In this document: piece after piece, positions 23,905 through 36,839 of the stretch | Position numbering within the stretch: position 1 is the first letter of the stretch | How the letters are laid out: the number at the start of each line of letters is the position of its first letter | Source of the DNA: Nymphaea colorata | Taxonomy: Eukaryota; Streptophyta; Magnoliopsida; Nymphaeales; Nymphaeaceae | DNA length: 64,000 bases | NCBI RefSeq assembly: GCF_008831285.2 | Contig: NC_045143.1 | Location: 13,071,214 to 13,135,213, forward strand | Direction: 5' to 3' | Made by a program: the position numbers and the translations under genes | The notes under the pieces: model-generated | The model's input: the letters and a program-made list of their open reading frames with translations, nothing else | Told to the model about the DNA's origin: nothing | Databases searched by the model: none

Positions 23905-26900
23905 ACCCAAAATTTTCACAAGTCTAAATGACCATTTTACCTTTCACCATGAGATTTCCAAATTGATTTTCAAAGACCAAATTTCAAGAACAAAGAGTCA
24001 TTGCTGAGCTACACAACCACTTTTTACACCAGCATTGAACACCTAGTCCTTGACCACTTAAGTCGTCCAAGTTGAAAATTACCATTTTACCATGCAGCGT
24101 AGAATCTCGACCTAGAAAGTAAGAATTTTTTATTAAATTTCTAAGAATTTCTAACATTGAGCAGTTAGACTGTTTCTCAACTTTGCATGACCCCTACAGT
24201 CACCAGAATAATGTCACTAGCATTACTCAGTCTCAAACCAACTTCCCTATATCTCAACTCAGCTCTTCGAATTCAAAACTGTGATCTTTAAATCAACCAA
24301 GTCAAAACGAGTTTACCTTAATGGAGAAAAATCTTTATTTTACTTATTCTGAGTCAACAAGCCCAAGTTTTAGTCATATACTAACTTACAGGTTGCCACA
24401 TGTGACTTTTTTCTCTCTTGTTTATGGGGATTTGAACTAAATTTGAGCTCAACTCAGAAAAAGGAGCTAAAACCAAGCTATAACCATGCTTATCATGGAT
24501 AAATCAAACTTTCTTTGGTTTAGTTGAGTTCATTCATCCTAGTTTGAGTTCAAATTAATTCTGACTGCTTTCGCTTTCTTCCTTTCAAGGGTTTTTGCTG
24601 AATTTGAGCTCCACCCAATAGAATGAGTTAAACCTGAGGTACAACCATATTTATCATGTATAAATCAAGTTTCACTTAATTCAGTTTGAGTTCAATTAGT
24701 TTCGAGTGCGTTCTCTCTCATGCTTTCAAAGTTTTGATCTGAATTTGTGTTCAAACTGATAGAGTGTGTTGAAATCAAATTGGGACAATGTTTATCATGA
24801 TTAATTCAATACTCTCATAGTTCAATTTGAGCAGTTTGAGTTCCATTAGGTTTTGAAGGCCATGGAGCTTATTCATAGTACTTTCTGCACTAAAAAAACT
24901 ACTACATAGCTGAATTTTTCAATCTTTCAGCATGTCCTTGCAAGTAAGTGGCTTTTCCAAGCACCCACAGCTCTACCAGTAAAAATTCTAAGAAAAGTCT
25001 GATTTTTGTTACCTTCTTTGATTTTCCCTTTATGAATGTATCGCATACGGCTTGGTAGAAGTTTGTTTTTGATTTTTGAATCAATCTGATTTTTTAGAGG
25101 AATTTTCACTAGAGCCTATTTAGGAGCTTGGCCACAGGCTGGTTTAGTCAAATCGAGGAAATTCATCCAGAACTCTAGAAATACACATAGGAGCAAAGTG
25201 ATCATTTCTTTTTGAGCCATATTCTTCTACATCAACATAGGATATATGTCACATATACCTTGGTTTATGATTTTCATTTATTCCTAGAACCTCAATGCAA
25301 ACCCATCCCTTTATTTGAATCTATTTCAGCTCAAAATCACATGCAATGGTATTTTGGTCACTTGCCACCATGCATGTATTTTTCATAAAATGTAACTTAG
25401 GAGCTACATGATCATAAGTTAGCTTTTTATATAAATTTCATGGATCTAGTAGGTCTGAGACCACACTTTGTCTACCCTAAGTTCACATTCAAACTGAATT
25501 TTCCAAAGACAGCACCTAGGCTGAGCATGACCCAGCCTAGGTCTGACCCATTTTTTTCAAAAACTGAACCTAACTCAGGTCTAGTCCATGTCATGTAGCT
25601 TGAACCCATGTAGCCTAGTTCAGCAAGGTCCAGGTTCACATTTCAATCGTAGATTTTTGATCTAGATCATATAACCATTCCATATCTAGACTCATATCCA
25701 AGTTTCTAATATGAGATCTATCTTTATATAAATCAAGATCCATTATCCCTGTTTTAGATATTGGATATCAAATCATAACTCAAACTCCAAAACCATATAC
25801 CAGACCCATCTTCTAGAATTTTCCTTGGATATGGACCCAGATCTGGGACTCAACATCAAACTAGATTCAGGATCCACATGTGAGCTAATGCCTATTATAT
25901 CTCAAAAATGTATTGTGATTTTCTTTCTTCATGCTTAATGACAATTCACAATATAAGCATTTAAAACCTACGGAATTCTTTGTTGAGCGCTCTGACATAG
26001 ATGCAATCAAAATTGGTATCCATATGTGGCTGAAATGAACATTTTTATAATTTATATCAAGTTTTAAAATAAGGTTTAAAAGTGTGTTTCTCCTCTTCAT
26101 ATTATCATGTCTTTCATCCTCCACACTCAATGTTAATCTGAATACTTTATCAGGAATTGATCAACATTTCTCTCTGCTCGTGTGGCTTTTCATGGAATTG
26201 ATTTCAGAGTTTGGACAAGATCGCATGGAGTAAAGCTCTCATTGAAAACTTGTTTTAACATATAGTTTTTGGATCACAAGCATTAAATTTTGAATCTTGG
26301 ATCTCAAGTTTTAGACTTTGGATCTTGGATTTTTTACTTTGGATTTTGAATTAGATTTCACATACAAGTCTCAAATGATAAATCTTGAATTATGGATTTT
26401 GTATTTTGGACCCTAGATTTTGGAACTTAGATTTTAGATCCTCAATCTTAGATTGGATTTCAAAGCAAATAAGTATTTGAATCTATCCTCTTAAAATTTG
26501 GATCTTAAAAGATCAGATCATGAATACAAAATCAAATTAAATGGATCTTTATCCTTAGATTTTGGATCTTGAGTCTCAATCAAATGAAATGATATTTTGA
26601 CTTCTACAACATCTCCTATTTCAAATTTAGGACAAGAATTATATAAAACTTCTCAAATCATGATTATAAGTCTTGGATTCAGATCTGGCTTTCTCCTAAT
26701 TTGCCCATGTCCTACATCATGTCTTAGTAGAGGCTAGGCGCCAGGTTTTACATGACTTAGTTTTTGCATGCATCATATTCCATTTAGAACTTTGATTTGC
26801 ATTGATCTATGATGACCCGTACGTGAATAGACATCAAGATTTAATTCATGTTCATAAGTCCATTTTTGAGGTCTATTTAGATTTCAAAACATCCATGATT

Positions 26901-27290
26901 TTAGTCCTAGTAAAGACCAGACTCCAGGTCTACGTGGCTTGGTTTTTGCATGCATCATATTCGATTTAAGACATCAATTTTCATTGATGTACGATGATTC
27001 AGACATGAACAAACATCAAGATTTAATTCTTCCTGTTCATAAGTCTATTTGTGGGTTATATTTAGATTTCAAAGCATGCATGATTTTAAAACTAGGGCAT
27101 ATTTGCTTTACATATGTTTTGGAAAACATTTAGACTTAGGAATAGAAACATTTAGTCTGGCCATTGATATGATTATCCTTGGTAAAAGTGCCATGAATGG
27201 TCAAACCTCATGCAAACAGTACAAGTCTAGTCTCTTAAAATCTCGCACAAGGAACCAAGGTGAATACAAGTAATGATATCCCATTTATTA
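23905..27290 (+). repeat. Downstream long direct repeat, presumed 3' LTR of the Tat-type element
   Basis: Colinear with 14551-18690. It lacks the segment equivalent to about 16905-17930, which in the other copy holds the TATA-like promoter. It also carries an internal duplication: two copies of a roughly 185-bp block containing tttttgcatgcatcatattc, at about 26700-26890 and 26905-27090, against one in the upstream repeat. The internal subrepeats are again present near 24480, 24650 and 24790. Confidence 0.65.
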
Positions 27291-27962
27291 ATTTTACATG
27301 TAACACAACCACACCATTCCCTCATGTGCCTCCTCAGGGTTTATCAATCCTACTTGCCATCTAGTTCCTGTATTGCCACGTCATCTGCTCAATAACCAAA
27401 ATCTGAATGCTTTCAACCACTAGTGACCACGACCGCACTTGCAGCAACACCCCTCCCCACTTCTCGGAGGAAGATGACCCTCTACTTCTTGATAGGTACC
27501 AATCCAAGGGCCTTGGAGCCTCTAGCGAGATCACTGTGATCAATTAATGCCCTGTATGCCTTCCCAAAACCCTTCCCAAAAAACTGAGGCCCAAACCGTA
27601 AGCCCTCTCTCAAAAGAACCATCTCTCCTCCAATCTAATGCCATCCTTCATGAAGTATGATACTTGAAATGATTCTTTCATGTGCTTAATACTATTTGAA
27701 AAGATGTATTTTAATGCATAGTCAAGATGCCTGTAGAGGGCATTGATGGAAAACCTCATGAAGCTTTACTCATCCACCAGGATAAAACCAAAGATTTCAA
27801 TTGGGTTCATGCATACAATAAATGCAGCCAAACTTCTTACAAAATGAGTTAAGCTAGTTAGGTTTGCTATGTAGGAACTTTTGCATTTAGTCTGCTTTTT
27901 TGCATTGTATTAGTTTTTACTTTTTTTTCTTGCTTAAGTGATGTTTAAGCATGGGGAAGTTT
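27291..27962. other. Interval without recognisable genes
   Basis: It includes a slightly GC-richer stretch (27330-27640) with short open frames on both strands, none with a motif I recognise. It may be the 3' part of the element whose LTR seems to start at 27963. Confidence 0.4.
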
Positions 27963-28500
27963 GATGATGCATAAATTGCATCTTCTTGTTAACTTATTTT
28001 GCATGTATTAAGACTCATAAATACATACGATGATATGGACTGACTAAAGTATCTGGCCAAAACGAGTTCAAATAGGAGGATTACAACAATTTTGGTGCTT
28101 TGAGTGATATTGTGGGGTGAAGTACATAAAATTTGCATCCATCTAGCCTAAATAGGTCAAATATTAGACCCAAAATAAAGATCAAATGCTCAAAACGTGG
28201 TTCTAAAAGAGAAGAAAACTTCTGAAAACACCCTTGAGAGGATGGCCAGATATTTTCTCTAGACTTTAATGAAATAACAGATTAAGAAGAAGCTCCAATT
28301 GAGGCTGCCCTCAGCAGCAACCTCTGAGTTCCTTTTTCTTCCTTATCCAAGCATTACAATAGTTGGATTCACATTATCGTGGATTCTTCAGTGAAAGCAA
28401 GATTGTCATCAATGTGAATCATTCCCTATATTTTCTCTCTTGTATTCTATCATTCTTGTGCTTTTCTATCACTTTATTTGCTACTATCATAAGTTCTAGA
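27963..28500 (+). repeat. Possible Athila/Tat-like LTR start or solo remnant
   Basis: A purine-rich aagcatggggaag at 27948-27960 is followed by tgatgatgcataaattgc. This resembles a PPT next to an LTR beginning TG in Athila/Tat elements. The next 500 bp are gene-free and end in a T/C-rich stretch with a tattttctctcttgtattc run. No second copy exists in the window, so this rests on resemblance alone. Confidence 0.3.
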
Positions 28501-31500
28501 AATATGGATGGCTCCGTGGGTGAAATAGGATAGGATTCCCATCAGCCCTTTCATGTTGTGATAGTAGGATTCATATGGTTGATGCTTCACCCCTTCCTCT
28601 CCATCATTCGCCATTCACTATGCTAAAAACTCATGTTGCCAACAGAAGTCATGCCATTAGGGGAGAGGTTGGGAGCTGTCAATTGTGAACAACAATGGCT
28701 CTAGCCATAGTCGATGATGGACGGAGAAAGGCAGTACAATGAGGTGGATCATTGAATATTTGGAATGCAATAATAATTTCATATCATCAATGAAGAGGGA
28801 AGAAGAGTGCTAATCATGAACCTAGACAACAAATCACAAAATTAATTGCATTGTGGAAGGGGAAATAGTGCATGGGGTTTTTAGTTGCTGCCTTCTTCCA
28901 TTTTCCCAAACGCATCATATGTCCCTTTGAGGAGGAGGAGCAACGATTTTTTGCTTGGAGATGATTTCTAGTATGTGTTTGTTCTTATATGTGTCATGAT
29001 ATTTCTCCTTTTCTAAGTAAAATTTCTCATGATCACTTTTATTCTTTTCTTTTTTTTTTCTTGTATGCTTAGTGTCGCATGCCAAATGTTTGTTGAAATG
29101 TCCCAAAGTCTAGACTTCTATTCAATTAGAACTTTTTATGTTCTTCAAGTATATTTATGATTGAATTCTTGAAAACTGATCGAGTTGCTTCTAACTATGT
29201 GCCCAACCATAACAAGGACATATATTGTGAACATCAAGTTTTGGAATTGAAGGTATCTATACATTCAAACACAAAGAACATGTGCCTTTTCTTTGTGTTA
29301 CTAAATGACTGAAATTTGTAAGCAAGCACCAACAAGGTTTGCATATGAAATCATTGAAAAGATGAAATTTTTCTCTAGTTTTACAAAATGTTCCTTGTTA
29401 TTTGTTGAACATATGTCAACCTAAACATTAGCTTTATTAGAGACCATTGTTTATCAATAGTTTTATGGGTAAATCCTAGTTATAGTAGCATTTCACTTTT
29501 TAGGGCCATTGCAACTAACATGTTCTACTCTAGTATTGCAGCTTACATGATAGCTACCTTACTCTTCAAGTTTCATAATTCAGTATATATGCTCATTGAT
29601 TTGAGTTCTCAGACTATGTTTGCAATTTGAATAATTTAGCAGTTTATGCTCATGGTGTAAAAGATAAGGTTCTAATTGTAAGTCACAAGTTGTTTTCTTG
29701 AATAATTAGAAAGTTTCAATGTTCACTATTTTATTCTTTAATATAGATGTTCTTAAGCTTTTATTAATCAAAGGGAAATTGGATGTCCACTATTTGCTCT
29801 CTAATGTCATCTTTTGATCTTTCTTTTTTCTAATGTAAATCTCCTACTAGTTGATTGCATTTGGAGTACCAGTCCTTGTCGATGATAAAGTGGGAAGAAG
29901 ACCATTTATTGATCATAGGTGTTACTGGAACTATAAGCCCTTTATTACTTGCACTTAGTGAATTGATATTCAGGAATGCAACTAGATAATAAATTTCATG
30001 TTTCACTACTAGTTGTTGCTAATTCTAATTGATTTGCTTGTTATTGCTACAGATCCTCACATTGTTTTTCTGTTTTCTTTTCTTCTTTCCTATGTGTTCT
30101 AATTTTGTTAGGTTTTGAATGTTTTCTTATTTAATTACAAACAGCAGTGCCTTATTAAGATACAACATTCTTTGCAATAGTGCCTATCTGATTAAAGTAG
30201 TTAGCACATTACTATGTACATAATGTTCTCATGTTCTTCATCTATGATGTTGGTGCTTATGGTATGGTCTACCACCTTGATTCTAGTATATAAGGTATTC
30301 TAGATAGATTTAGATCTTCTAAAAGAGTTATGTGTTCTATAGTTGTTTCTTTCGGTCATTTCTCATTTGAAACATGTAGATTTTAATTGTTTGATGTTGT
30401 GTACACGTGCTTGCTTTGGTGCTCATCAATTCTTGGACTTGCTTGAACTGTTCTTTATAAAAACCTCTTCATTTTCTTATTTACATAAGCTATTTATTTG
30501 TATCTTATTTTTTATGTTTCAAATTATATTTTAAATCATATGCAAGTAATGTCATGACATATGGCAATCTAACACTGCAACACTCTAATGCACATTGCTA
30601 ATCCTTGTAGAAATGTTAGCACATGGTATTCTAGTGACAATGAAAGTAAAACATGGCATTTTAATGGTAATGATAGGTAATTTCATGTCATATGGTAGGT
30701 AATGCCATAACACATGTTTCACTAGATTTTACATATTAATCAACTTTTATTTTCATGTGCCTTGTTGGAGTTACGAGATCGATGTGGGACTCAAATTATG
30801 GTAAGCTATGAGCTTGGAATAGATGTACAAAATTATGTTTATGCATTATGTGATGATCAATTGTGTATATTATTTATGAAATGAAATAATAAGTATTTTC
30901 TTACTTAATGCATGGCCTCTCTCTCTCTTTCTATATATATATATATACATACATACATACATATATACATAGACACACACATACACCTCTATCTAAAATT
31001 CCCAATGGTTTTAGCATAAAATATCTGACTGTTCAAATCATGGTATAACTGATAGCATATCCCAACAATAGAGCTATCTGGAAGTCATCTTTATCCAATG
31101 GTTAAAATCATGAAGACAAATTTTTTTCATCCCAATTTTTAGACACATTATAAATAGCACAGTAATTTCCTAATGATAATTAACATTGGAAATCTTGTAT
31201 TAATGAAATCTTTCCTGACAGCTAGGTAGCAGTGGACAAATTTTTTGACGATGGTTCAACATAATTTTAACCAACAGCTAAGGCTATTGGCAAAAAACAT
31301 AATGCTTGTAATGATTCTAGAACCTTTCTAGAGCTCTCATAGAACCATCCCATGTGAAGGATAATACTGTCTTTATTTAGGGCCAGCTAGGAGCATAGTT
31401 GTGTTTTTCTATTCATCTTGGGGTTTTGCCAGCCAAGGATAGCAATTGGTGGAGTGATACTTTCATTTGATTCATAATAGTTCTTGATATCGGTTATTTT

Positions 31501-32437
31501 TTGTTCTTGCAGCATGCAAGAATATTAGGGGCATGATTTAGCTTGCATAACTATTTTGAATGTTGGGAGTTGGTTTCATGGCTGTCGGTTGATTCCAGGG
31601 TTTACCACTTGTTGGAGATCATGTTGTTATTTATTTGATTCTTGTCAGAAATTGTATGTACCATTGCTGTTCACCAGAGGTTTAGGATGTGTTATAAAGT
31701 GTATCATGTATGGTTTTCATGAACTGACATCTTATTTAGTGCATCTTTGGGTTGCTGATGCATTTCATGCTTAGTGATAGCATTTTAGGGTTCAATTCAT
31801 TCATTAGGTTCATTTTGGCCATTTCTCATCAGAATCCGGAATTACCACTATGGTTTATGGCCATGGAACTTGCCTACCATTTGTAGAGTTAGAATTGCAA
31901 GAAAAAATTAAGGGTAAGTTAGGAAAATGAATTAGGAAATTTCCAGAACATAACTAGTGTTTTTGGTTATTGCCTTGAAGTCAAGTTGTAATTATTTGGC
32001 AAGTTGTCCACTTAGGAAGGCAAAGCTAGTCAAGGAAATTTTGGGAATTCTTCTAAAATTGGTGATTAGTCTAGTAAACTCCACGTGCAGACTGAAACAT
32101 AATGCATTTGGTTAAAGGATTGGTGAGTCCAATAGAAAGTCTAGGTTCAAAGTATTTCACATTTGGTAAGTCAATAGCTGGTTAATCTTTGGTTTTGGTA
32201 AGTCCAGCCTAGGTAGGACGACTTTGACATGGAGAATTTATCTAGAAGTTCCTCTCATTCTGGTGTCAACCAAAATGGAACCCACTTGAGGCTGGGACTA
32301 AGGAATTGCTTGAGGAAATTGAGTCAAGTTGCTAAAAAATTGATCATAGAAAGTGAAGAGTCTATTGCTAGCTTTGGATAGAGGCCAAATGCATAGTTGG
32401 GTTGAACAAAAATTTTGAAAGTAAGGTGTATCAAACC
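28501..32437. other. Gene-free AT-rich interval
   Basis: Only short, unsupported open frames. No transposon protein motif or RNA gene recognised on either strand. A microsatellite lies at 30917-30986. The last five bases (aaacc) form the left target duplication of the Tekay-type element. Confidence 0.5.
30917..30986. repeat. (CT)n(TA)n(CATA)n compound microsatellite
   Basis: ctctctctctctttc, then about eight TA units, then five catacata-type units and an acacac tail. Confidence 0.9.
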
Positions 32438-35400
32438 TGTAATGTTTTTCATCTTAGCAGGTCTGGTTGGATCGGGTAAAGACCTGGACACGAAGTCCAT
32501 CGCGTGAAGAGGAGCCCGACACCCGCTCTCCGCCTTCGTCTCCCTATCGCTGGTTCGTGCATGATGCAAAGAAGCAGGAGGTGGAAGGAGTTTCAGCGGT
32601 GACTGAGGTGAACAGTGGTGGCAGCACTCAGATGAGCCCTCTCAATCTCTCCTTGTCTCTTCTATCTTCTCTTTCTTCCTCGCCCTCTATGTGTATCTGT
32701 CCATCCTCCTCTTGTTGTTCTTTGTCGTCTCCCTTTCTGTCCTCTCTCCCGCAAGCTCTCAGCCCTCATTAGTTTCTGTCACATTCTCTCTGCTCATTCC
32801 CCTCTCTCCCGCAGTCTCTCTCTACCGCCAGCCTCTCTCACTCGCAGCGTCTCTCACTCTCACCATCACTCTTGTGCATAATTTCGCTACATTCTCCCCC
32901 AGCCGAGTACTCTCTCTGCATTCTCCCTCTCACTTGTCTCTTTTTTCCTATGCCTGATTGCTGTCTCTCCCTAACCCATGTGTGTGTCAAAATCAGCTGA
33001 ACCAGCTCCGTCACAACTGTATGCCCTCTTCTAATGACAGACCTATCTCTTGATGTCTCTTTCGCTCATTTCTCACTCTAATTATCTGTTGTTGGTTGGA
33101 TTGCAGCTTGGGGAACACGTTTTTCCCCTCACAACAATGGATTGAAAGCATTGGAGGTGACGGCAACAAACAATCTTTGGCGTTGGTGCTTAGTCGAATG
33201 GTTGGTGTGGTTGTCAGGAGCACTACAGAAGTTAGGACTCTAAGACTGGGGTGAGCGAGGCCTAATTGAGCCTAAATTGTCTAATGTTTTCTGTTAGTGC
33301 GTGTATAATTATATTTGAGATGCTAGATTCAAGATTGGATGATTTGGAAGGTACGTTCGAGACTTTGCTATTTTAGGGAAGGTTTGGGACTATTTTGAGG
33401 GACGAAGATCTATGTATATAATTATCTTTTTAGCATGATGAGGCTATTGTAGTGGTTAGAGAGCATGGTAGAGATTTTGATGATGTTGAGAAGGTTTAGA
33501 ACCGTTTTAGTGAACTCGTAATGTATGCTATTGTTGATGTGTATATTGCATTGCTTGTTGGAAAAGAGTAGTTAGTTGAGAAGCGTAATTGTTGGGAAGA
33601 CGCCTCAACTAGGAAAACGAGTGAAAAACGTATTGGTGATAGGTTGAATCGGAAGCTCGGATTTTAAATCGTTCAGTCACAACCTCAAAAAGTTCAGAAG
33701 AAACCTATTGGAGACGTTATGGGCCGGTACTACTTGTCGGCACCATCTTGAGGCGATGATACTTGTTTAGATTTTTAAAGCGAAACGAGTAGAAAACTTA
33801 TAGCTTTTATTATTTTTGCAGGTGCACTGGGCAATTGAGTAGACCTTGAGTGACAAGATTCGAAGCTCAAGGCAGTTTTGGCGACGCGCGATAGGTATGG
33901 TGGTATTCTAGGCAAATCCTTGCCTGGGGCCAAAGTTAGAATGCATCCTTTTTCAAGATCATTGGATCCTATGATTGTGTTGTGTTGAATGAATGTATGT
34001 GTGATTGAATGATTATGAGATGGGTTTTGGTTTTAAACTTTCTATGCAATTACATGTGTATACTAGCAATTATACTGCTTTGGGCATATTAGATGGGGTA
34101 TCGAGTCGAGTACCCCATCGACCCCGATTGTGCATTAGAAAGCATTCTAGAATGATAATTGTGTAAGACAGCTATGAGCCAATCACGGATCGAGACTACT
34201 CTCTGTGGTTTGGCTAAGTTTTGTAAGATGTGATTGATATGTTGATTGATGTGAATATTGCAATATTTTTCATGTGCATTGATGTGTGAGCATGATGCAA
34301 TTGAATGAATTTGAAGGGTAAATGTACCATAAAGTTATGACGGTCAGCTAAGAGTATTGATTGTGTATAGCCCTCGTAGGGAGGTGTCTTGAGGTATGGG
34401 TGCACTCATAAAGTGAACCAACCTCGTGTGCTAGCCGGTCATTTTGTGAAAGTGTTTCAATAATGATAAGTTAATAAAGAATAATGGATAAGAGGCCAGT
34501 GGGTTATGGCAATGTGTTTGGAAGATGTCCTGCCCTCGCCAATGGTCTCGTTTTCTTGGAGTGCTAGTGATGTAAGGCCCTAGGATATCATTGTGTGATG
34601 TGCTTGGAGCATTGGGCTACTGTCTTCCCAACCTGGGTGTGTTAGAGAAGGCTGAACAACTCTTTGAAATTTACATATCCATGGATGATTGCTCTACCAC
34701 TGCAGCATAAATGGGTTCGTATCATTTCGGGCCACCACAAGGTTGGTTTCCTGACTATAGGTTGCCCATGGTGGCATGCCTATGTTTGCACTCATAGAAA
34801 CTATCAATTCACTAAAGCAAATATAAATGAAATAATTGTAAATGAAACGAATATGAATAGTGAATATGCATGAAGTGAATGTGACAATTGAGTGTGTTAA
34901 TTGTGGTCATTGAGTGGTCCTACATGTTTTGGAACATATGAAAGGCTGCTATGACAAGTTATGTGACTTCAGGCTATTATCATGATGTGATAGTGTTTAT
35001 GTTTTGCATATATGTTACATCTCAAATTTGAGCCCTTATCTTAGAGGGTTAGGTATTGATCTGGTTTGTTGTTATACTAAGAAAGCTAAACCTTCTGTTG
35101 TTTACTTTTTTAGGTTTTCGAGGACCCGAGGCAGTAGGTTGATTAGATTTCTCAACTCACATCCTATTGAGGAAATTTTTGGGTCTATTTTAGTGTCGGT
35201 GCATCATCTTTTGGGTCTCATTGATGTTTTTGTTTTCATTAGCATCAATATTGTTGCTTTGGGGTATTTTGTCATATGTATCATTAGCAAATATGAAGTG
35301 ATTTTGTATGAACTGAATTTACTATATAATGAAATGTTCGTCCCATTGTCTTTTGACGTGCATAGCTCCCTTTGAATCATTTTGTCATCGCACATTGATG

Positions 35401-35450
35401 TTTTATGTTAAAAAAAAATCACTTTGGGGTAAAATGGTTGGGTTGTGACA
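32438..35450 (+). repeat. 5' LTR of the Tekay-type element
   Basis: It starts tgtaatgtttttcatcttag and ends gttgggttgtgaca. It is colinear with 40260-43309 throughout, including a CT-rich block at 32640-32960 and a U5-side ttttggggtaaaatgg. It carries an unoccupied TTA at 33294-33296, the site used by the MITE in the copy at the window start. Confidence 0.95.
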
Positions 35451-35454
35451 GCAT

Positions 35455-35466
35455 TGGTATCAGAGC
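35455..35466 (+). other. Primer-binding site of the Tekay-type element (initiator tRNA-Met)
   Basis: tggtatcagagc, four bases after the LTR end. It is a perfect 12-base match to the usual plant tRNA-iMet primer site. Confidence 0.95.
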
Positions 35467-35691
35467 TATGGAAAAACCACTCTATGGATGTGAGCTAAAG
35501 TCTATCTGTGAAGACGTGTTACCCAGTATGCACTACTTGATTGAACTTTTATTGTAGTTTTGATTTTACTGTGATATATACGTATATAATGTGATTGATG
35601 TTTTGAGATATTGTGGTAATGCACCTTTGTGATTGGACTTGAAAGGCTTGTCATAGACTTTGCATTAAGAATAAGGGTTCTTGCTTGTACA

Positions 35692-36830
35692 TATGGAGTA
35701 TCAATGTATGGGTAAGAAGCGAGGTGGGCCGGCTACAAAAGCACAAAGAGAACCAAGTTTGGCCCATTCAGATGTGCATACCCCATTGGATGATAGTATA
35801 TCAGGGCAACCGTTCACCCAGACTAGTGTGGTTGTCCAAACCCCACCAATGCAGACCCCACCCATGGATCAATAGACTATATTGTTACTTTGCAAACGTT
35901 GACCTCTCTAGTATGGTCGATAGTCAGTAATCAAAGGAACCATGCATCTCCTATAGGAGACACCACTGCACCACCTAAGGAGAATGCAACTTTGGTGCTA
36001 TTTAAGTAGTTCATGTCGTTGTAGCCACCTATCTTTACTGGAGATGGCTGCTCAGACACGGCAGAGGAATGGATTGAAGAAGTAGAGCACATCTTTGAGC
36101 TTCTCAAGATGCTAGAAGAAGATAAAGTAAACTATGGCTCGTATTTGTTGAAAGGTGATACCAAATGGTTTTGGCAATCGACCCATGAGATTCGGTTCCC
36201 AGACCAGCAATCAATCTCATGGAAGCAGCTTAGAGATTCGTTCTTCAACACTTATTTCTCAGTGCATACCAGAAACAAAAAGATGCAAGAATTCCTTGAG
36301 TTGCAACAAAACCATATGAGCTTCAAGGAGTATATTACAAAGTATAGACACTTAGAGGTGTATTGCCCGCATCTCTACACCATTAATGAGGTCAGAACAA
36401 ACAAATTTGTGCATAGATTGCATGACAGACTGCAAAGCAGGGTGATGTTCAACTGGCCTCGTGATTTGGACGAGACAGTCACCATGGCTAGGCACATGGA
36501 GGAGGATTAGGCAACGACACAGAGGGACCATCACAAGAAGACAAGCCAGCACACACATGATGGGCGGATGCAGGCCAAGCACCACAACTTTGTAAGCAGG
36601 GCAAAACTTTATGGGATGCATGATGATAGAGCATTCAAGCGAAATAGACCTACCCACAGTGACACCACACAGGGGGCAACGACTACTTTGACTCTACCGA
36701 TGTGCCCTACTTGCTGACGTGTGCACCCCAGGAAGCCGTGTTATTGGGAGATCGGAGTGTGTTTACACTATGGAAGGATGAGACACTTCATCAAGGATTG
36801 CCTCACAATGCAAGGAAAAGAGTTGAAGAA
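35692..36830 (+). pseudogene. Tekay-type gag pseudogene
   Basis: A start at 35692 (MEYQCMGKKRGG) opens a short frame that soon shifts. The retrotransposon gag domain is clear at about 36010-36510: PPIFTGDG, AEEWIEEVEHIFE, SWKQLRDSFFNTYF and a ..FKEYITKYRHLE block, most of it open from 36109. A stop at 36508 and further breaks follow. The zinc knuckle near 36760-36800 reads CLHYGRMRHFIKDC. The second zinc-binding Cys of the C-X2-C-X4-H-X4-C pattern is Tyr, so this finger should not bind zinc normally. Confidence 0.85.
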
Positions 36831-36839
36831 GCCTGAGGC

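Noticed and set aside
34200-35440. Open frame at 35004-35375 (123 codons) as a gene
   Set aside because: It lies inside the 5' LTR of the Tekay-type element and its counterpart in the 3' LTR is not conserved as coding.
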